Assembly: GCA_000231825.2 (NCBI GenBank)
Contig: JH720351.1
Span: forward strand, 186,001 to 250,000
From: Tetrahymena elliotti 4EA
Taxonomy: Eukaryota; Ciliophora; Oligohymenophorea; Hymenostomatida; Tetrahymenidae
Direction: 5' to 3'
Length of the DNA stretch: 64,000 bases
Part shown: positions 13,860-27,800 of the stretch, one piece after another
How the letters are laid out: every line of letters begins with the position of its first letter
Numbering within the stretch: position 1 is the stretch's first letter
The notes under the pieces: model-generated
Databases searched by the model: none
What the model was told of the DNA's origin: nothing
The model's input: only the letters and a program-made list of their open reading frames with translations
Made by a program: the position numbers and the translations under genes

Positions 13860-14830
13860 ACATTAAAAAAATAATGTTCAAGAAGATAATCTATTATTAT
13901 TAAATATGTTTAATCTTTCTAAATTTATGGATATCATTAAATAACGATATTAGATAATAGATAATTGAAGAAAAAGCTAGTAAAAAATAGATATAATTAT
14001 TAATTAAGCAAAACAAATAATCACTCTAATCATATTAATTTAATAAAAATAATAGTAAAAGCAATCTGATACTAAAAAATAAGGGTAATAAAAAGTACAA
14101 TAAGTTGTAAATTGTAAAGAATATTAGACAAACAAAAAATTTTTCACTTGAAAACAGTCATGAATAGCTGACCCACTCTGAGTAAAATAAGCTTGAAGAA
14201 GGACATCATACTAGAAATAAAATTGTCTAAATTTTTGCCAATATAAGTTAGCGCAGAAGATAAATACTAAACCTTAGTGTTTAAGATTTTGGGATGATGT
14301 AATGAATTTTTTTAATTTAAGTAAACATTTGAATAAATTTTTATGATTTAGAAGATCTATAAGTTGAAAAATTTACCATCAATAAGAATACTTTTGATAA
14401 AAATAAAATGTTAAATAAATAAATTGTTAAAAAGTAGGGAAAACAGACTTAAAAAAAAGACTATTGAGTATGAGAATGATTATTGATCTGTTTATTTTTT
14501 AGAAAGTAATATAAATGAAAGACAATTATTAGAATTATTCATAATCAATCATTAAATACATTTAAAAGTAAGAGTTGTGAATTTAATATTAAATAGGAAC
14601 AATATAAATCTCCAAATATTTTAAATATTTAACAAATACATAAGATGCTATCATTTTGACAATCAGCATTCCAAACTTCATAAATTATTGTAGATTAATT
14701 TGTCTAATTAAAAGAAGCATTAAAACCTTTAAAAAAAACTAAAATTTTAAATCCTCCAATCAAAAATAATAGAAAGTAAATAATGATTAAAAATCTTCAT
14801 TCATTTTAGAATAAAGCTTAAATAAGGTTT
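13860..14830 (+). pseudogene. coding-like stretch with repeated frame changes, probable decayed gene
   Basis: Several plus-strand segments look like ciliate coding sequence but do not join under normal splicing. A frame opening near 13876 (VQEDNLLLLNMFNLSKF) meets TGA near 13969. A second frame, open 13874-14305, gives convincing text from about 13969 to 14236 (SLENSHEQLTHSEQNKLEEG). A third carries on at about 14236-14298 (INTKPQCLRFWDD). Coding-like text resumes at about 14354-14478 and 14567-14830, with in-frame TGAs near 14476 and 14658. A GTAATG...TTTAG pair at 14299-14351 could be an intron, but the phase then leads quickly to a stop. I read this as a gene eroded by small indels. The alternative is an intron-rich gene with very short introns that I failed to parse. 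The product is Lys/Gln/Asn-rich and not recognisable. Confidence 0.4.
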
Positions 14831-16282
14831 TTTTAAACAAAAAGCGAATGTTGAGTTTTATTTTACCTCTGTTCTTCAATTTGTCCTCACTATTTTTTTT
14901 ATTTTTATTTATTTGGCTCTTAAATTTCTCAAAAATTAAATTGCTCTTTCACTTTAAATATGTATTTTTTAAAAATTAGAGGAGTATACTATTTAAATGA
15001 ACATATAAATTAAAAAAATAAAAATTCAAAGAATTCTAATAATACATATATGAATGATATAAAATGAATAGATGCATATGAAATTACAATATTATTTTAA
15101 TAATAATAATTATTATATATTCTAATAAAACTAATATGAATGATAAGATAGGTTATTTAAATCCGTAATCTATTTTTTGAAATCATAGAAATAGTCCCAA
15201 AAATACTAGGATATTTGTTTCAAATATAAAATGACCATATCAACCATAAGTTTTGTCGCTTTTTGCTCTGTAAATGCCATTAATATTTTAATATTATTCA
15301 TTTTTGAAGAGAAGAGCTTTCTTGAAAGAAAAGAAGAAAGAAAAGAACTCATTCAAAAATAATAATAGTTAGCTACTTTTAATTGCTTGCTTGCTTTGCT
15401 TTTTATCCTAAGTTTTATTGTTTAAGGCTTACTTAGAATATCTTAAAGGTAATTTTTATTCTACTATTCTCAAAGAGAGAGAAGAAGAAGAGAGATTTTA
15501 GATTGATCTATCTAAAGATTAAATTTGGCTAAGGTTTTTGGTTGGTTGTTTGATTGATTGATTGATTGTTGTGGTTATTAATTGACTAAATAGTAAGAAA
15601 GATAGGATGATTATTATATATTATTTTGTTTATATTTATTTTATATAAGAAATATATATAAGAAAAGAAGAAGATTTGAGTCATTTCGTTTATAAAAAAA
15701 AACAGGAGAGAAGATCCTGAAGAAATTGTAAGAATATAAGAAGGGATTTCTTCTGATTTATTTGTTAAGTACTTTCTTCATATTTGCTTATCCGTGTTAA
15801 AATCTTTCGATTTGCTTTAATTGTGAGCCTAAACTGTGATGCTAAAAGCTTAATTTTGGAGTTCATATTTTACTTTATTTTAGTTTAATAAAAAACTACT
15901 TAATTAAAAAAAATAAAGCTATAAATATCTACCAGTACTATATCAATTTGTTTATTCTGTAAGCTAAAATTGTATCTAGTATTTTCATCTCCAATTTATA
16001 ATAAAGAGAGGTATTAATGGAGTTAAGATTAAAACTCAAAACATACTTTGATTTATTATAAGAAAGCTTCATTTATTTTTGATGGTGAAGTATTTTGTAA
16101 GAAAACAAAAGTTTAAGAGGGAAGATAGATAAGAAGAAAAGAATTTAAGAAAATGGATGGACAAATGCTATTATTCTTAAATACTGGCTGTGATTTGTGA
16201 AGAAAGTTATAAAAAAATCTATGTCTCATTTGAATTTGATCAAGAGAGGATCAGAAGAATAATAATAAGAAATTATTTCAGG
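14831..16282. other. intergenic spacer with purine runs and tetranucleotide repeats
   Basis: This 1.45 kb downstream of the minus-strand gene at 16283 contains an AG-rich inverted-looking stretch at 15300-15350 (GAGCTTTCTTGAAAGAAAAG region), GA runs at 15470-15500 and 15700-15740, and a GATT microsatellite. I see no gene. The longest frames are short and lack coding-like codon use. Confidence 0.5.
15551..15568. repeat. (GATT)n microsatellite
   Basis: Four and a half copies of a TGAT/GATT tetranucleotide follow a GGTT-rich run. The array is simple-sequence DNA in a spacer and contains no gene. Confidence 0.85.
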
Positions 16283-19200
16283 TCAAAACTTATGAGAATA
16301 TTAGCCTTAGTTAAGTTTTAAAATACCTTAAACAACGCGAAGGTAGTAATCTAATCTTAGTTATATTTATTTGAATTCCTACGAGTCTTGATCAATAGGC
16401 TGATTTGGATCATTAGCTATCATTTTTAATATTTTTGCTTGTTCCTCCTCTTTGTTTGAGAATTCGAAGTTATTAAAATGGACAAATATTTTATAAAATA
16501 GAGATTTCATTGTGTTAACGAACTTTATTTTCTCTTCTGGGATACTTGAAGGATCACGGAGATCAATTTTGTAGGCAAGCCAATGAGAGTCAACGTCCTT
16601 CTACTACTTTTTAAGGCATTCCATTGAAGATTCATTTAGTTTGAGGAACAAGGTGTTGTAATGTGAGTGAGTGTAGTTTTCTACTTTCAAAATTCTGTAG
16701 TACTTCTTGAAGTTTTTGATTGGGAAGTCCTTGTATTGATCGTCCTCTTCATCATAGTCTTCCTCTACTCCTTCACCACAATCATCATCAGTGCTATGCT
16801 TGTGGTGAACTTTTTCTTCAGATTCTTTGCTGTTTTCTTCTTATTGTAAGCTTGAGGAGGAGGATTCTATTTTTTGAACCTTTTTAGATCTTAAGAGCTA
16901 TTTCTAAGAATTAAGGATTTACTCTTCTTTTTAAATAAATACATTACTTATAGTTAATCCTGTATTTTCTTCTTGTTCGGAATTTGCGTTATAGAAGTGG
17001 CTCAGCTCTTAACCCAATTAAGAAGTATATTTTTTAGCTGTTACTTGATTGGCAGTATCTAGCTCGCTATTTAAAGTAAATATTTTGCTGCCAACTTCAT
17101 CCTTTTCACTGCGAGTTTTTGACATAGTATTAACTGGTGAAGGAGTTTAAGAAATCAGGGAACTATTTTCACCCTAATAATGGAATAGATTAGTTGCTTT
17201 TTAATCAAAGCTCTACTCACATATGAATTTAGAGTTCTCGCTTGTTGTAGAAGCTCTCTTTCTGCTTTAGTTGTCTTGTGTAGAAATAGATTGTGATTCA
17301 TGTCTAGCTAAATTAATTTTTGAGTAGTTTGAAGAACTTAAATGTTATTAACTGGTTTCTGGTTCAAATGGATTTTTAATTTTTTAACTTTTTAATTAAC
17401 TCTTTTCATTAATTTTTTATTTTTTTTTGGATGAAAGTTTTTAAGGAGCCTAATCAAAATCTCCTTTGGCATTATTTTTAGTCTTAGACTCATACTCATC
17501 TAAATCTTGGTTATCGTTTTGAGATTAGGATCTTTTTCTCTTCTCAGCTTTTTAGGTTGAGTTAGCTGAAGGAGCCTATTTATTGAGAGATGCATCTTCC
17601 TAGGTTTTAGATTTCTCAGTAATTAGTTAGAGCTTTGAGTGTATCTTAATGCAACTGATGATATTTCTTAATTATTCTGAAATATTGGGATCTATTTAAA
17701 AGCATGATAATGCTTCATAGGAGTACATACTCATAATTTGATAAAAGAAAAGTCTGTTCAAATTATGAAATCTAGACATATATTATGAGTCTTTGTTACG
17801 CTCTTTAAAACGTTTACGTTTTTCTCCTCTGACAAATTGAATGCACATATTTTAGAGTGTAGAATATACTTGATATTAGCCTGAAGGTATTAAATTGAAT
17901 GATTCTAAAATTTTTTCTTCTTTGAAAAGCAATGGAATTCGAGAGAGGATAGCTGCTTCTATTGACTAGACTATTTAATTAACTTTTTCAGTTTTTTAGT
18001 TAAAACTTGTGAAATTTGTTAATTTATATTCTTGAATGTCATCACTTTCTTCTATTTTTAGCTAGTGCTCCTCTTTTGCTTAAATATAGCTATAACTTGG
18101 GCAAGGTTGGTTTGAGAATTTAATTTCAATGAATGTTTAATTTAAAAGCTATTTATATTTTTTTATTTCTTAGCTTTTGGTGGAATTTAATGAAGGGCTA
18201 TTGAAATCTGAATTTTGGTTATTTAAATTTTGCGCTTCAATGTTTTCTGTTCCTCTGTAATAAACTAAGTCAGTGAATTCATCAACCGCTTTTTTGTCAT
18301 TCAGAAGGCTGTAAAGTTAGAGATAAATTGAATGGTCAACAGATGTGCTTCTCTTTCTGTTATCAACAAACAAATCAACTAGGTGGCGTTAGTCATTATC
18401 TTTAGAAACTTCACATTAAGCCTAAATTTTATTTGATTTTTATTCTTCGCTTTTAATTAATGTTTATTTTTGTTATTTTTCTTATTTATTCAGAGAAACA
18501 GGTGAAGATGATAGTGAAGCAATTTATAATTTATCATTATTATTAGTGCTTTTGCTTTAAAATTTTTTCTGATTGTTAGCTTCGATTTGTTAATTCATTA
18601 TTTGCTCATCTTAATACTGAATGAGGTTTGGATTATTATCATTTTCACATTTTTAGGAAATTTTTTTTGAGATATCTATGCGAACAGACGAATTGGCTTT
18701 GGAAGACTTTTTCTCTTTTTACTGCTTTTTATGATTTAATTAAAGCTCTTCCTTTTCTTCCTCTTCAGACTTTTTGATTTGAATTTATTATTCGATAAAA
18801 TTCTAAATTTTTTCTTTGTTAGCAATTATTTAGGAGGAGGGATAACAATTTTCTTGCTTGAGCAATTTAACTGAGTCTTTGTGTCTGTCCCTATTTTTTT
18901 CTGGTTATGAAGAGTTTCTATTTTTTCCTCTCATTTGCAAATCATCAGTAACATCTTGCTATCTGTTTCTAGACTAATCTAAGTCATCTTATTGCAGCGC
19001 TTACTAATTAATGATTTAATTTTCATTATCTTCATCTTGATAAGAAGAAGTGTTTTGTGAGTAAGTAGTTTTTAATGAAATCTAATTATTATAGAGAGAT
19101 AACTAATTTAAATTGTTGCTTTACTATTTAAATTAGCAAAGCTAGTCTAAGTCTGATAATTTTTAGGGTTGAATAAAAACCTAGGCAGGTAGCTACTGCA

Positions 19201-20014
19201 TATAAGAGTTTATATTACTGTTTTGTTGGATAGGATATACATTTTATAAACTATTAGGGGAAAAAGTATTCTGTTATTACAATAAATTTTAGTGTATCAA
19301 ATTTGAAGCATATTATTTTTTGTGAGCGCTTTGTAGAATTTCAACTTATTTAAAAACCGATTCAGCTGACAATTGTTGATTCATTTGAATAATATCATTG
19401 TTAGACATCATAATTCTGGGTTGGTTTGTTTAAAATTATGTCATGTAGCCAGAACATAAATTTGGGCCTTACTAATCTGGTGCTATTTAAAACATCCCAG
19501 ATGATTACTATTATTTAAATTCAAATTACTGTTTGTTTGGATGTAATTAAACTAACTATTGCTAATTATAATGATTTGGTAATCCTACTAAAGTAGAATT
19601 AACTCCTAATCCCTAGTCACTTACCTCTATGAATCCTTAGGGTTAAGCAATGCCTACACTGTGATTGATAAATTAGTTTGTATAGATTTAATTAGATAAG
19701 AAATTATTATTACTTATATTGTTATTAAAATTATTTAGATATGTGTTCATGCAATTATTGGGTGGATATAAAACTTTGAAGTTGCTTTATTGAGAAAAAG
19801 CTTGGTTAAATGCAGTTTAATTATTATTTTAAATATTAATCATATTAGCATTATTGGTTTCAAATGCACTAAAGGGTGTATCGACCATAGATCCTTCAGT
19901 CTAAGATTAGATAGTGTTATCATTAGATATTATCTAGAGATTATGCATCTATTAATTATTAATCAGCATTATGTTTTGCTGAGGTGTAGATAGTAAATAA
20001 TTCTAAGGCAACAT
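16283..20014 (-). CDS. large intronless Gln/Asn/Ser-rich protein of unknown function
   Basis: With TAA/TAG as Gln the minus strand is open without interruption for 1244 codons, ending at TGA 16283-16285. I start at the ATG at 20014 (MLPQNYLLSTP), because I found no earlier in-frame ATG in the open sequence upstream; ATGs at 19750 and 19411 are later options. The first ~300 aa are Asn/Gln-rich and disordered, and much of the rest is Ser/Lys/Gln-rich linker. Three stretches look folded: about base 18350-18250 (VDLFVDNRKRS ... FTDLVYYRG), 17890-17640 (NMCIQFVRGEKRKRF ... NRLFFYQIMSMYSYEA) and the last ~130 residues (FPIKNFKKYYRILKVENY ...). There is no signal peptide or membrane segment. Lys/Arg clusters such as RGEKRKRFK suggest a nuclear protein, but no family is recognised. 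A 3.7 kb gene without introns is unusual beside its many-exon neighbours. Confidence 0.85.
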
Positions 20015-23000
20015 TTGCAGTATGAAATTCTAATAAAGGAAATGGCTTTTAAAGTCTTATAAATTGTGAAGAACTTAATTAGCTATTTATTTTAAATATT
20101 CGCTAAAGAAAGAAGTTTTTTATGGTTGCGTAAGTGTACTTTTTTGTCTCTTTTTTTATAAGGTATTTAGTTGTATATTTAATAGATATTATGAATATTA
20201 CTTTTTATGCTTTCTTATTTTTTGTTAGCGTTGATATACTTAACTTAACAATCTTTTAGAAAATTGAATGAATTATTAATTAATATACACAATCTATGTA
20301 CTTGTTAATCAAAATAATAGTTCTTTCTTTTTTGATTAGTTTTTTATTTTTTAGATTGATTCAATTCTTGACTCTCTTTCTACCCTTTTATTTCTCTCTC
20401 TAATTATTAAGTTTTTCTTTGGCTTTTTTCAGTTGATTACGATATATATATTTGAATGTTATTTTTTGATTTCGACAATCTCAACTTTTTCTAATTCTGT
20501 CCTGAAATCTTTAAATAATATGTAATAAAATTGAATTTGTTACTATTTAGGAGAAAATTTATTAGAAGTTTTTAATTATTGTTATTTTATTTAAATTGAT
20601 AAACTTGAATTTTATATTTTTTAAATATTCTTAAATACAAAATTTTAATATTTCTCTTTTGAAAATATTTATTGTTTAGCCTTTATTAATTTAATTACCT
20701 TACTATAATTTTTAATTTTTTTGTTTCACTCTTCTCCTCAAATGGTCAATATTCAAGATCTTTTTTTACTTTTTTTGAGTCTATTACTTTTATTTTGTTG
20801 GCAGTTTTTGAGGATTGAAGTTTATATTTTTATGAGTTTTTCTTGTTTTTTATTATTTTTTTTATTACGAAAATATAAATCAAATATTTTTTCTTACTTA
20901 ATTAAAATATGTTTTGCTTGCGTTTGTCACCTACCTTTGACAATCTATTAATATCTTTACGCAAAAGTATTAAAGTATAGACATAAATTATGATAATCAA
21001 TATTAATAATTAAATTTTGTTACAGCGATATAAAAAAAATAATTACAATTTGAGCAATATTTTCAATTAAATGAAAATGAACAATCGAGTAACTGCTTAT
21101 TTTGAATTTTAATCATTAAAAAAAAGAAGTAATTTAGTTATTTATTCATTTTTACAAAAAGAAACTAAAAAAATGCTCTAAAAAACCAAAAATGATTAAA
21201 ACATGCAATTTTCTTCTTTTAATTAAATTTTGATGTATTTTCCTACTTTATTGTTTTACTCTAATTTATTCTTAATTTGTGAATTAGTTTTTCGATTTTG
21301 AAATTAATATTAAATCGCTAAGTACTTTTTTTCTTCTATTAATCCTCACCTCGACATTAATATTCACTATCATACTCTAAAATTTATTACCAAATTTTCA
21401 TTTTAATTTAGAAATGGGTAAATCAATGAAATTTACATTTTTGCCAATTCTATTCTAATCACTTTAGCTCTATTTACCAATTATTAATTTTAGTTGGCAA
21501 TATTTTTTTTTTTTTGAATTTTTAATTGTGTAAAGGAGTCAAATTAATCATTTAATGGCTAAGACTTTTATATTTATTATAAATACTTACATTTTAATAA
21601 TAGAAAAATAAGACAAATTTTGATCTGTATAAGCTAGAAAAATGAAAGTGATAAAGCTCACATATATTAGATATCATTCAGCCAAATTTAAAATTCCTAG
21701 ATTTTATCTAAAACTAGTTCTATTTGCTGTATTTTATTTCTATCTATCTATTTTAATTCATAATTTCTTTGTGGTTCTTTGAAATATTAAAAACAAGGAT
21801 TCTCAAAAGTCAAATTTCAAGTCTTACCACATATTTATTTATTATTGCTTGTAAATTAATAGTAATTAATTGTTATTTAGCAATAAAATTCATTTTAAAA
21901 CTAAAACCAATACTTTATTCAGTAATAAACTATCCATTAAAAAAAAATTTAAATAGTTTTACCATTTTTTAACTTGATTTCTTGAATATTTTTAATGAGA
22001 AACAGCACAAAAATTTTTAAACTTAAATTATTAAAATTTGAAAAGAAAAAGTGAACTTAAATTTGAAAAAAGAATATTTTATCATGGTTAATATGTCGTA
22101 GTAACTTATTTAAATAGAGCAAAATACACCACAGATATTTAAATTTGCTATTTGACTTCTATAAAAGTACTATTTGATATATAAAAGCTATTTTTAGGAA
22201 ATTAATTAAATGAAAAAATTCAAATTTGTTACAGCAACAAGAAATCAAAAAAAACAATGCAAATTTGATTTGATTTCAAAATTTTACATTAAAATTATTA
22301 ATTATTTTCTGGTTTTATTTACCTCAGCTCTTGCTCCACAACCTAAAAAATTTGATACAAAAATTGTAAAATAGTAAAATTAAAAGTAATATTTTTACTT
22401 TAAGGAAAAAAATTAAAATTTTTTTAAAATATGTGTTGGTAAATGGTAGTATTTTTATTATATTTTAAGAATTCAATTACAAATTAAATTCATGGTTAAT
22501 TTTGGCTTTTTAGATTATAATTCTTTTAATAACCACACATTGTTTTCAGCATTGGTTGCTCTTCTTTCTTATTCTTTTTTGATATTAAAATAAATAAAAG
22601 CGGTTGAATTATTAAATATTGATGCTTAACTATTACTCTTTGAATTATTAATATTTGTTACAGATAAACATTTAATTTAATATGAAGTATAGCAAAGCTA
22701 TTAGTAATTGATTTTGCTTATAACTAGAAAGATTATAAATTATGAGCAATACTCATTTTAAAAACAAATATTATACGTGGGTTTTTTAGTCGTAAATCAA
22801 ATTAATATCATAGCTTAAAAAATACAAAAATTTAGCTTACAAAGGTATTTAAAAGCAAAATTTTTAATTAAATAAAGCTAGTTGATATTGGGTAAACAAA
22901 AGTATGTAGTTTTTTCCCTGAAATATGTTAGAAAGAAATTTCATTTTTTTATATTTATTTATAAAAATTTAATCAGCAAATTAATTTAGAACATTTATTA

Positions 23001-24832
23001 TTATTTTTAGATAAATTGAGTAATTCTCTTTAATTAACCTGCCAAATTTACATTAAACAAACCACCTTTTTTAAAGGCACTTCACCCATTTTTTTAAACT
23101 TTCTCATATCTTAAATTTGTAGTTTTAAATATTTTTATATTAGTTTTACTTATTAGAATAACCAAAAAATTAGTTTAGCTAAAAATAAAAATTGATCATT
23201 AGCAAACTATTACAAAAAATTCAAATTATTTTATAACTATTTTTAGATATTTCCAAAGAATAAAAAGTACAATCTTAATAATAATTTAATAAATCTAATA
23301 AAAAATTTTACATGAATAAAAAAAGTTCTAAATTTTTACAAGTTTGAATACTAAAATTATCTGAAAATCTAAACTCTACATTTCCTATTTTATTTAAATT
23401 CATTTACAAATATATTTCAATATTACACATCCATTTCCTTTATCCCTCTATGATAATCATAAAAAAATTAAATAGCTATGTTATTTATATTTATTTGTTT
23501 AATTTTTCAAGAATTATATTTAATTAATCAACTTTCATTTATTTTAATAAGTTTACTAGTTTTTGGCCTTTTATCATACACCTTTTTAAGTTTTTAAAAA
23601 ACATAAATAAAACAAACAAAGCAAAAAATACCTCTATAATTTCTAAATTTATTGTAAATAAAGTTATTTAATCTATTAAAAAAATGACTCTCAAAACTTT
23701 TACATTGAATTTTAATATTTTTTTAAAGATTTTCATTTATTAATTTTATTTGACAAATATTAATTTATTATTAAATAAAATATTTTTTTAAATTAACATG
23801 CAGAATCGAAATAGTTGAAAAATAATTAATAAATAAGAATATTTTATCAATACGTGCCATGTTATTTGAAAGAGAGAGCAGCATATTTGAGTATTATGCT
23901 TACAAAAGATGTTGAGTTATTTTAAAAAATGATATTTATATGTTTTACTTATAAAATTTGGTTTCTCATCTATTCACTCACTTTTATATAAGAAATACAA
24001 ACAGTAGACTTTTAGAAATTATGATTATAAAAAAGACTATAAATATTTTTTTATTTAAATAATTATCTTGATCAAATATCTTTGTTTATTGAAATTTTTA
24101 CTCATAAGAAAATGAGTAGATTATATTTTTTCATACATTTTAATATATTTTTTATTATTTTAGATTTAATAGATTATCATCTAGTTTAAGTAGTATCTTT
24201 ATTGGATCAAAAAAAAGAATTGAAATGATTTCAGAGATACTTGAGCTGCTCTTACTTACATTTTTTTGTATTTTTATGAATTTATTTGTTAATTTTACAA
24301 ATATTAAAATTTAATAAAATTTCTTTCATTGATTTGTTTATTACCAAACATTCACTTTTGTTATTATTCATCTTATTTTTTGAAATAAAAGTAGACTTTA
24401 AAAAATTTATCTCAATAATTTCTATTATTGGTTAATTATATATTGATATTTGAAAAATAGTAAAGATGATTTCAAATATTTATTTTTTTAATAATTTTAA
24501 ATATCTAACAATCCAAATTAAAAGTATTGATAAGTTAGTTAATTTTTTGTTTTTAATACATTTTATATTGATTAGTATTTTAAAAAAGATTATTAAAAAA
24601 ACATTCGGTTTTTAAAAATAAAGTTCTGATTTACTTGCTTGATTTAATTAAAAAGCAAATATTATCTTTTAATTGATATAGTTAGATAAATAGAAAGTAG
24701 AAGGAGTAAAATAGTTAAAAGTAACTTTAAATAGACAAAAAATATTTTTTAGAACAAAGAAAGAAGCAAATTATTACAATTATCATCTTGAAAATCAGAA
24801 CCAATTAAAATTTATAAAAAGAAACAAAAAAA
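20015..24832. other. 4.8 kb gene-free stretch
   Basis: I found no gene here on either strand. Frames of 60-76 codons at 20721-20951 and 21769-21972 are strings of Phe/Leu/Ile from T-rich DNA and have no coding character. The sequence has long A/T runs and a short phrase, TTGTTACAG, near 21017, 22227 and 22650. It is flanked by divergently transcribed genes, so both promoters should lie in it. Confidence 0.5.
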
Positions 24833-27800
24833 ATGATGAATCTGTATTTTTTTTTATGTAAAATCATAAATTTTTCCAAAAATGATATTAAACATATTTA
24901 AAAAATAATAGACATATTTATCTAATTAATAAATGAATTAAGTTGCTAAGCAACATCGCTGGTAAAAACATATTAATATCTAGCTTAAAATGGCAAAACA
25001 AATTTATGGGCAACTTAAAGTAATTTTTTTTATAAATTCGCATTTTAAGAATATTTTTGTTGTTTAGATTGTGATTCTGTATGCACTTACGATTCTAAAG
25101 CCTCCGGTTTAAAGTATTTTTGTTCAGATAGAAGCTAAAATTGTAAGGCTTGTTAGAGTTAGTATATAAAACTAGACAAAACAATTACTGACAATTTTTC
25201 GCTGTATGGAATGTGTATTTCTAATGAAAATCCTTTTGGGTACTTTGTTACAAGTAAAGTCCTCTTTGAATGCAGTCAAGAGTGCTATAGCTGTAAAGAT
25301 AAAAAGGATACTTGCTTAAATTGTAAAGAAAATTATGTCTACAATTCATCTACCTAGTAATTTTATTTATATTTATCAATCTATTTATCAGATTTTTTAT
25401 GGTAGAAAATGTATTGATGCTTGCCCTTAGGGTTTTTATCCTGATGTAAATCGCATTTGCCAAAGTAAAGATTTTAAACTAAAATTAAAAATATAAATAA
25501 CTTTATGTTATTCTATAAATAAATTCAAATAAAAAAAGAATGTCCACAAGGCTGTAGTGATTGCATTAACTAATTTATTTGTATTAAATGTTAGTCAAAT
25601 ACAGATTTTCTTTAATATTCTTATAACTCAACCAGTTAATTAGGTTAATACAGCTGCACATCTTCAATAACTAATTATTTTCCTCAATAAGATAGTTTAT
25701 ACACATCAACAGATGTATAAATCTTTGAATGTAAGTTTAAATTAATAATAATAAAAACTAAACATTTAATTGTAATAAAGAGTGTGATTCTGAATGTAAT
25801 GGATGCTAATCAGCATCACAAAATTGTATTGCTTGCTAATAAAACTATAGCAGTAATTAAAAACCAGGTGTAACTCCTTTTTTCTGTGTTACAAGTTGCA
25901 ATGATGGATTCTATTACTAAAGTTCTGAATCTTAAAATTAGTGTTAGCCTTGTACCAATTCTTGTGCTTACTGCACTTCAAATCCTGGCTGCGATAGATG
26001 TTCTTCTTCCACATATTAACAATTAAATTCTCTAGGAAATAATGAGTGCGTTTAGGTATGCAAGGATGGATACTATAGAGATTAGATTGATCCAAAATGC
26101 TTAAGTACTTATTTTGAAATATTTAAATTTTAGCATAAATTGATTGTTTAAAAAATGTTTTGACTCATTTTTTTAAGTCAGATAAAAGATAAAATAAATC
26201 AACAAATTATTAATAATTCATAGTAAGCAATTTTAATAATCAATTTTAAAATTTAAATAAAAGAATGTGATGTGAGTTGTGCAACATGCTTTGGACCAAC
26301 TTCTTACAATTGCCTTACTTGTAACTAGCAAGCATCTTATTATAAGGCTGGAACATATTAATGTATAATAGCAAAATGTGGAGATGGCATACTAACATCT
26401 GAAGTAGAATAATGTGATGATGGAAATAATGTTAATAATGATGGGTGTAGTAGTGATTGCAAAATAGAACCAGGATGGAAATGTTGTGTCCCAAATGATT
26501 CAGATCCTAAAAATTGGATATGTGGTAACTAAGGAGATTATAACTCACTTAAGAATTTGATTTATTATAAGTCTAAATGCTATACTACCTGTGGAGATGG
26601 CTTTCGAGTTGGACCCTAGTAAGGAGGAACAGAATAATGTGATGTCGGAGCTACTGGTAGCCCTGGGTGTGATTCTAATTGCTAGATCTTGGATGGATAT
26701 TCTTGCTCAGGTATTGATATTTAAAAATTAAAAAGTTCTTATTAACAAAGATTAATTTCAATTAAATAAATATAAATTAGGAGGTTCTCCAACTACTAAT
26801 GATACTTGTACTAATTTATGTACAGATAACTGCCTTTAATGTTCAACTAATTATTTAAGTGACCAGTCTTTGTCAGGTACTTGTATAAAGTGTCCTAAAG
26901 GATTATTTGCTTACCTGAATTAATGCTTAGAAAAATGTCCATAGGATTTTTTCAATGATGACACAAGTGGATTAGGGTTTTGTGTTTTATCTTGTCCATC
27001 TAGCTCTTTTATAGATAGGCAGAATTGTGTGAGTAATAATTTAATCTAAATAAATATTTAAATTATTAAGAAATTTACTTTACTTATGATAAATTATTTC
27101 ATAATAAAACAGCTTAATGCAGATCTGATTAGTTTATAAATAATAAATTCTGTTATGATAAATGTGATTAAGGTACATATTAATCTTAAGATCCCATAAC
27201 AAAATAAAGTACTTGTTAAATCTGTCACTTTTCTTGTCTAGCATGTACTGCAGGAGGTCCTGATTTTTGTACATAGTGTTAGAGTGGTTACAAATAGTAA
27301 ATAAAATTTATTTCTCAAAAATAAAAATTTTCTTAATTTCCTTTTAAAGAATTGATTTAGGTAATAACTAATATTAATGTGTACTCAAGTGCAAAAAGGG
27401 ATATAAATAAGATCCTGATAATTAGAATAAATGTAAAGTATGTATGTTTAATTGTGATATGTGCATATCTAAATACTACTAATACAATGATGACTGTGTT
27501 GTGTAATGTCCAGATGGAACATTTCAAAATGAAGAAACAAAAACTTGTGATAAATTTTAAAACCCAAAAGTAAGTTTTGTATTTGAGCCACCATTAAAAA
27601 ACAATAACATAATTGGCATAAACTAAGATTATTAAATTACAGCAATCACTTCTTCTGTATATCCAATTATAAGTATGTAATGGTCTATAGAAAATCAAAG
27701 TCCTACTTTTTTTTCAGGTCTGTAGCTTAATACAAATAGTATTTTAGTTAGAAAAATATATTTAGACTACAACATGCTTATCACCCTTAAGTTTGTAGCA

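Noticed and set aside
16667..16849. 60-codon hydrophobic plus-strand frame
   Set aside because: It is antisense to the acidic region near the end of the 16283-20014 gene; the Val/Phe-rich text comes from reverse-complemented Glu/Asp/Lys codons.
20721..20951. 76-codon Phe/Leu-rich frame resembling a membrane protein
   Set aside because: T-rich DNA produces such strings by chance. There is no codon bias, splice support or neighbouring coding signal.
21769..21972. 67-codon frame in the large spacer
   Set aside because: Composition equals the surrounding noncoding AT-rich DNA and no family-like pattern is visible.
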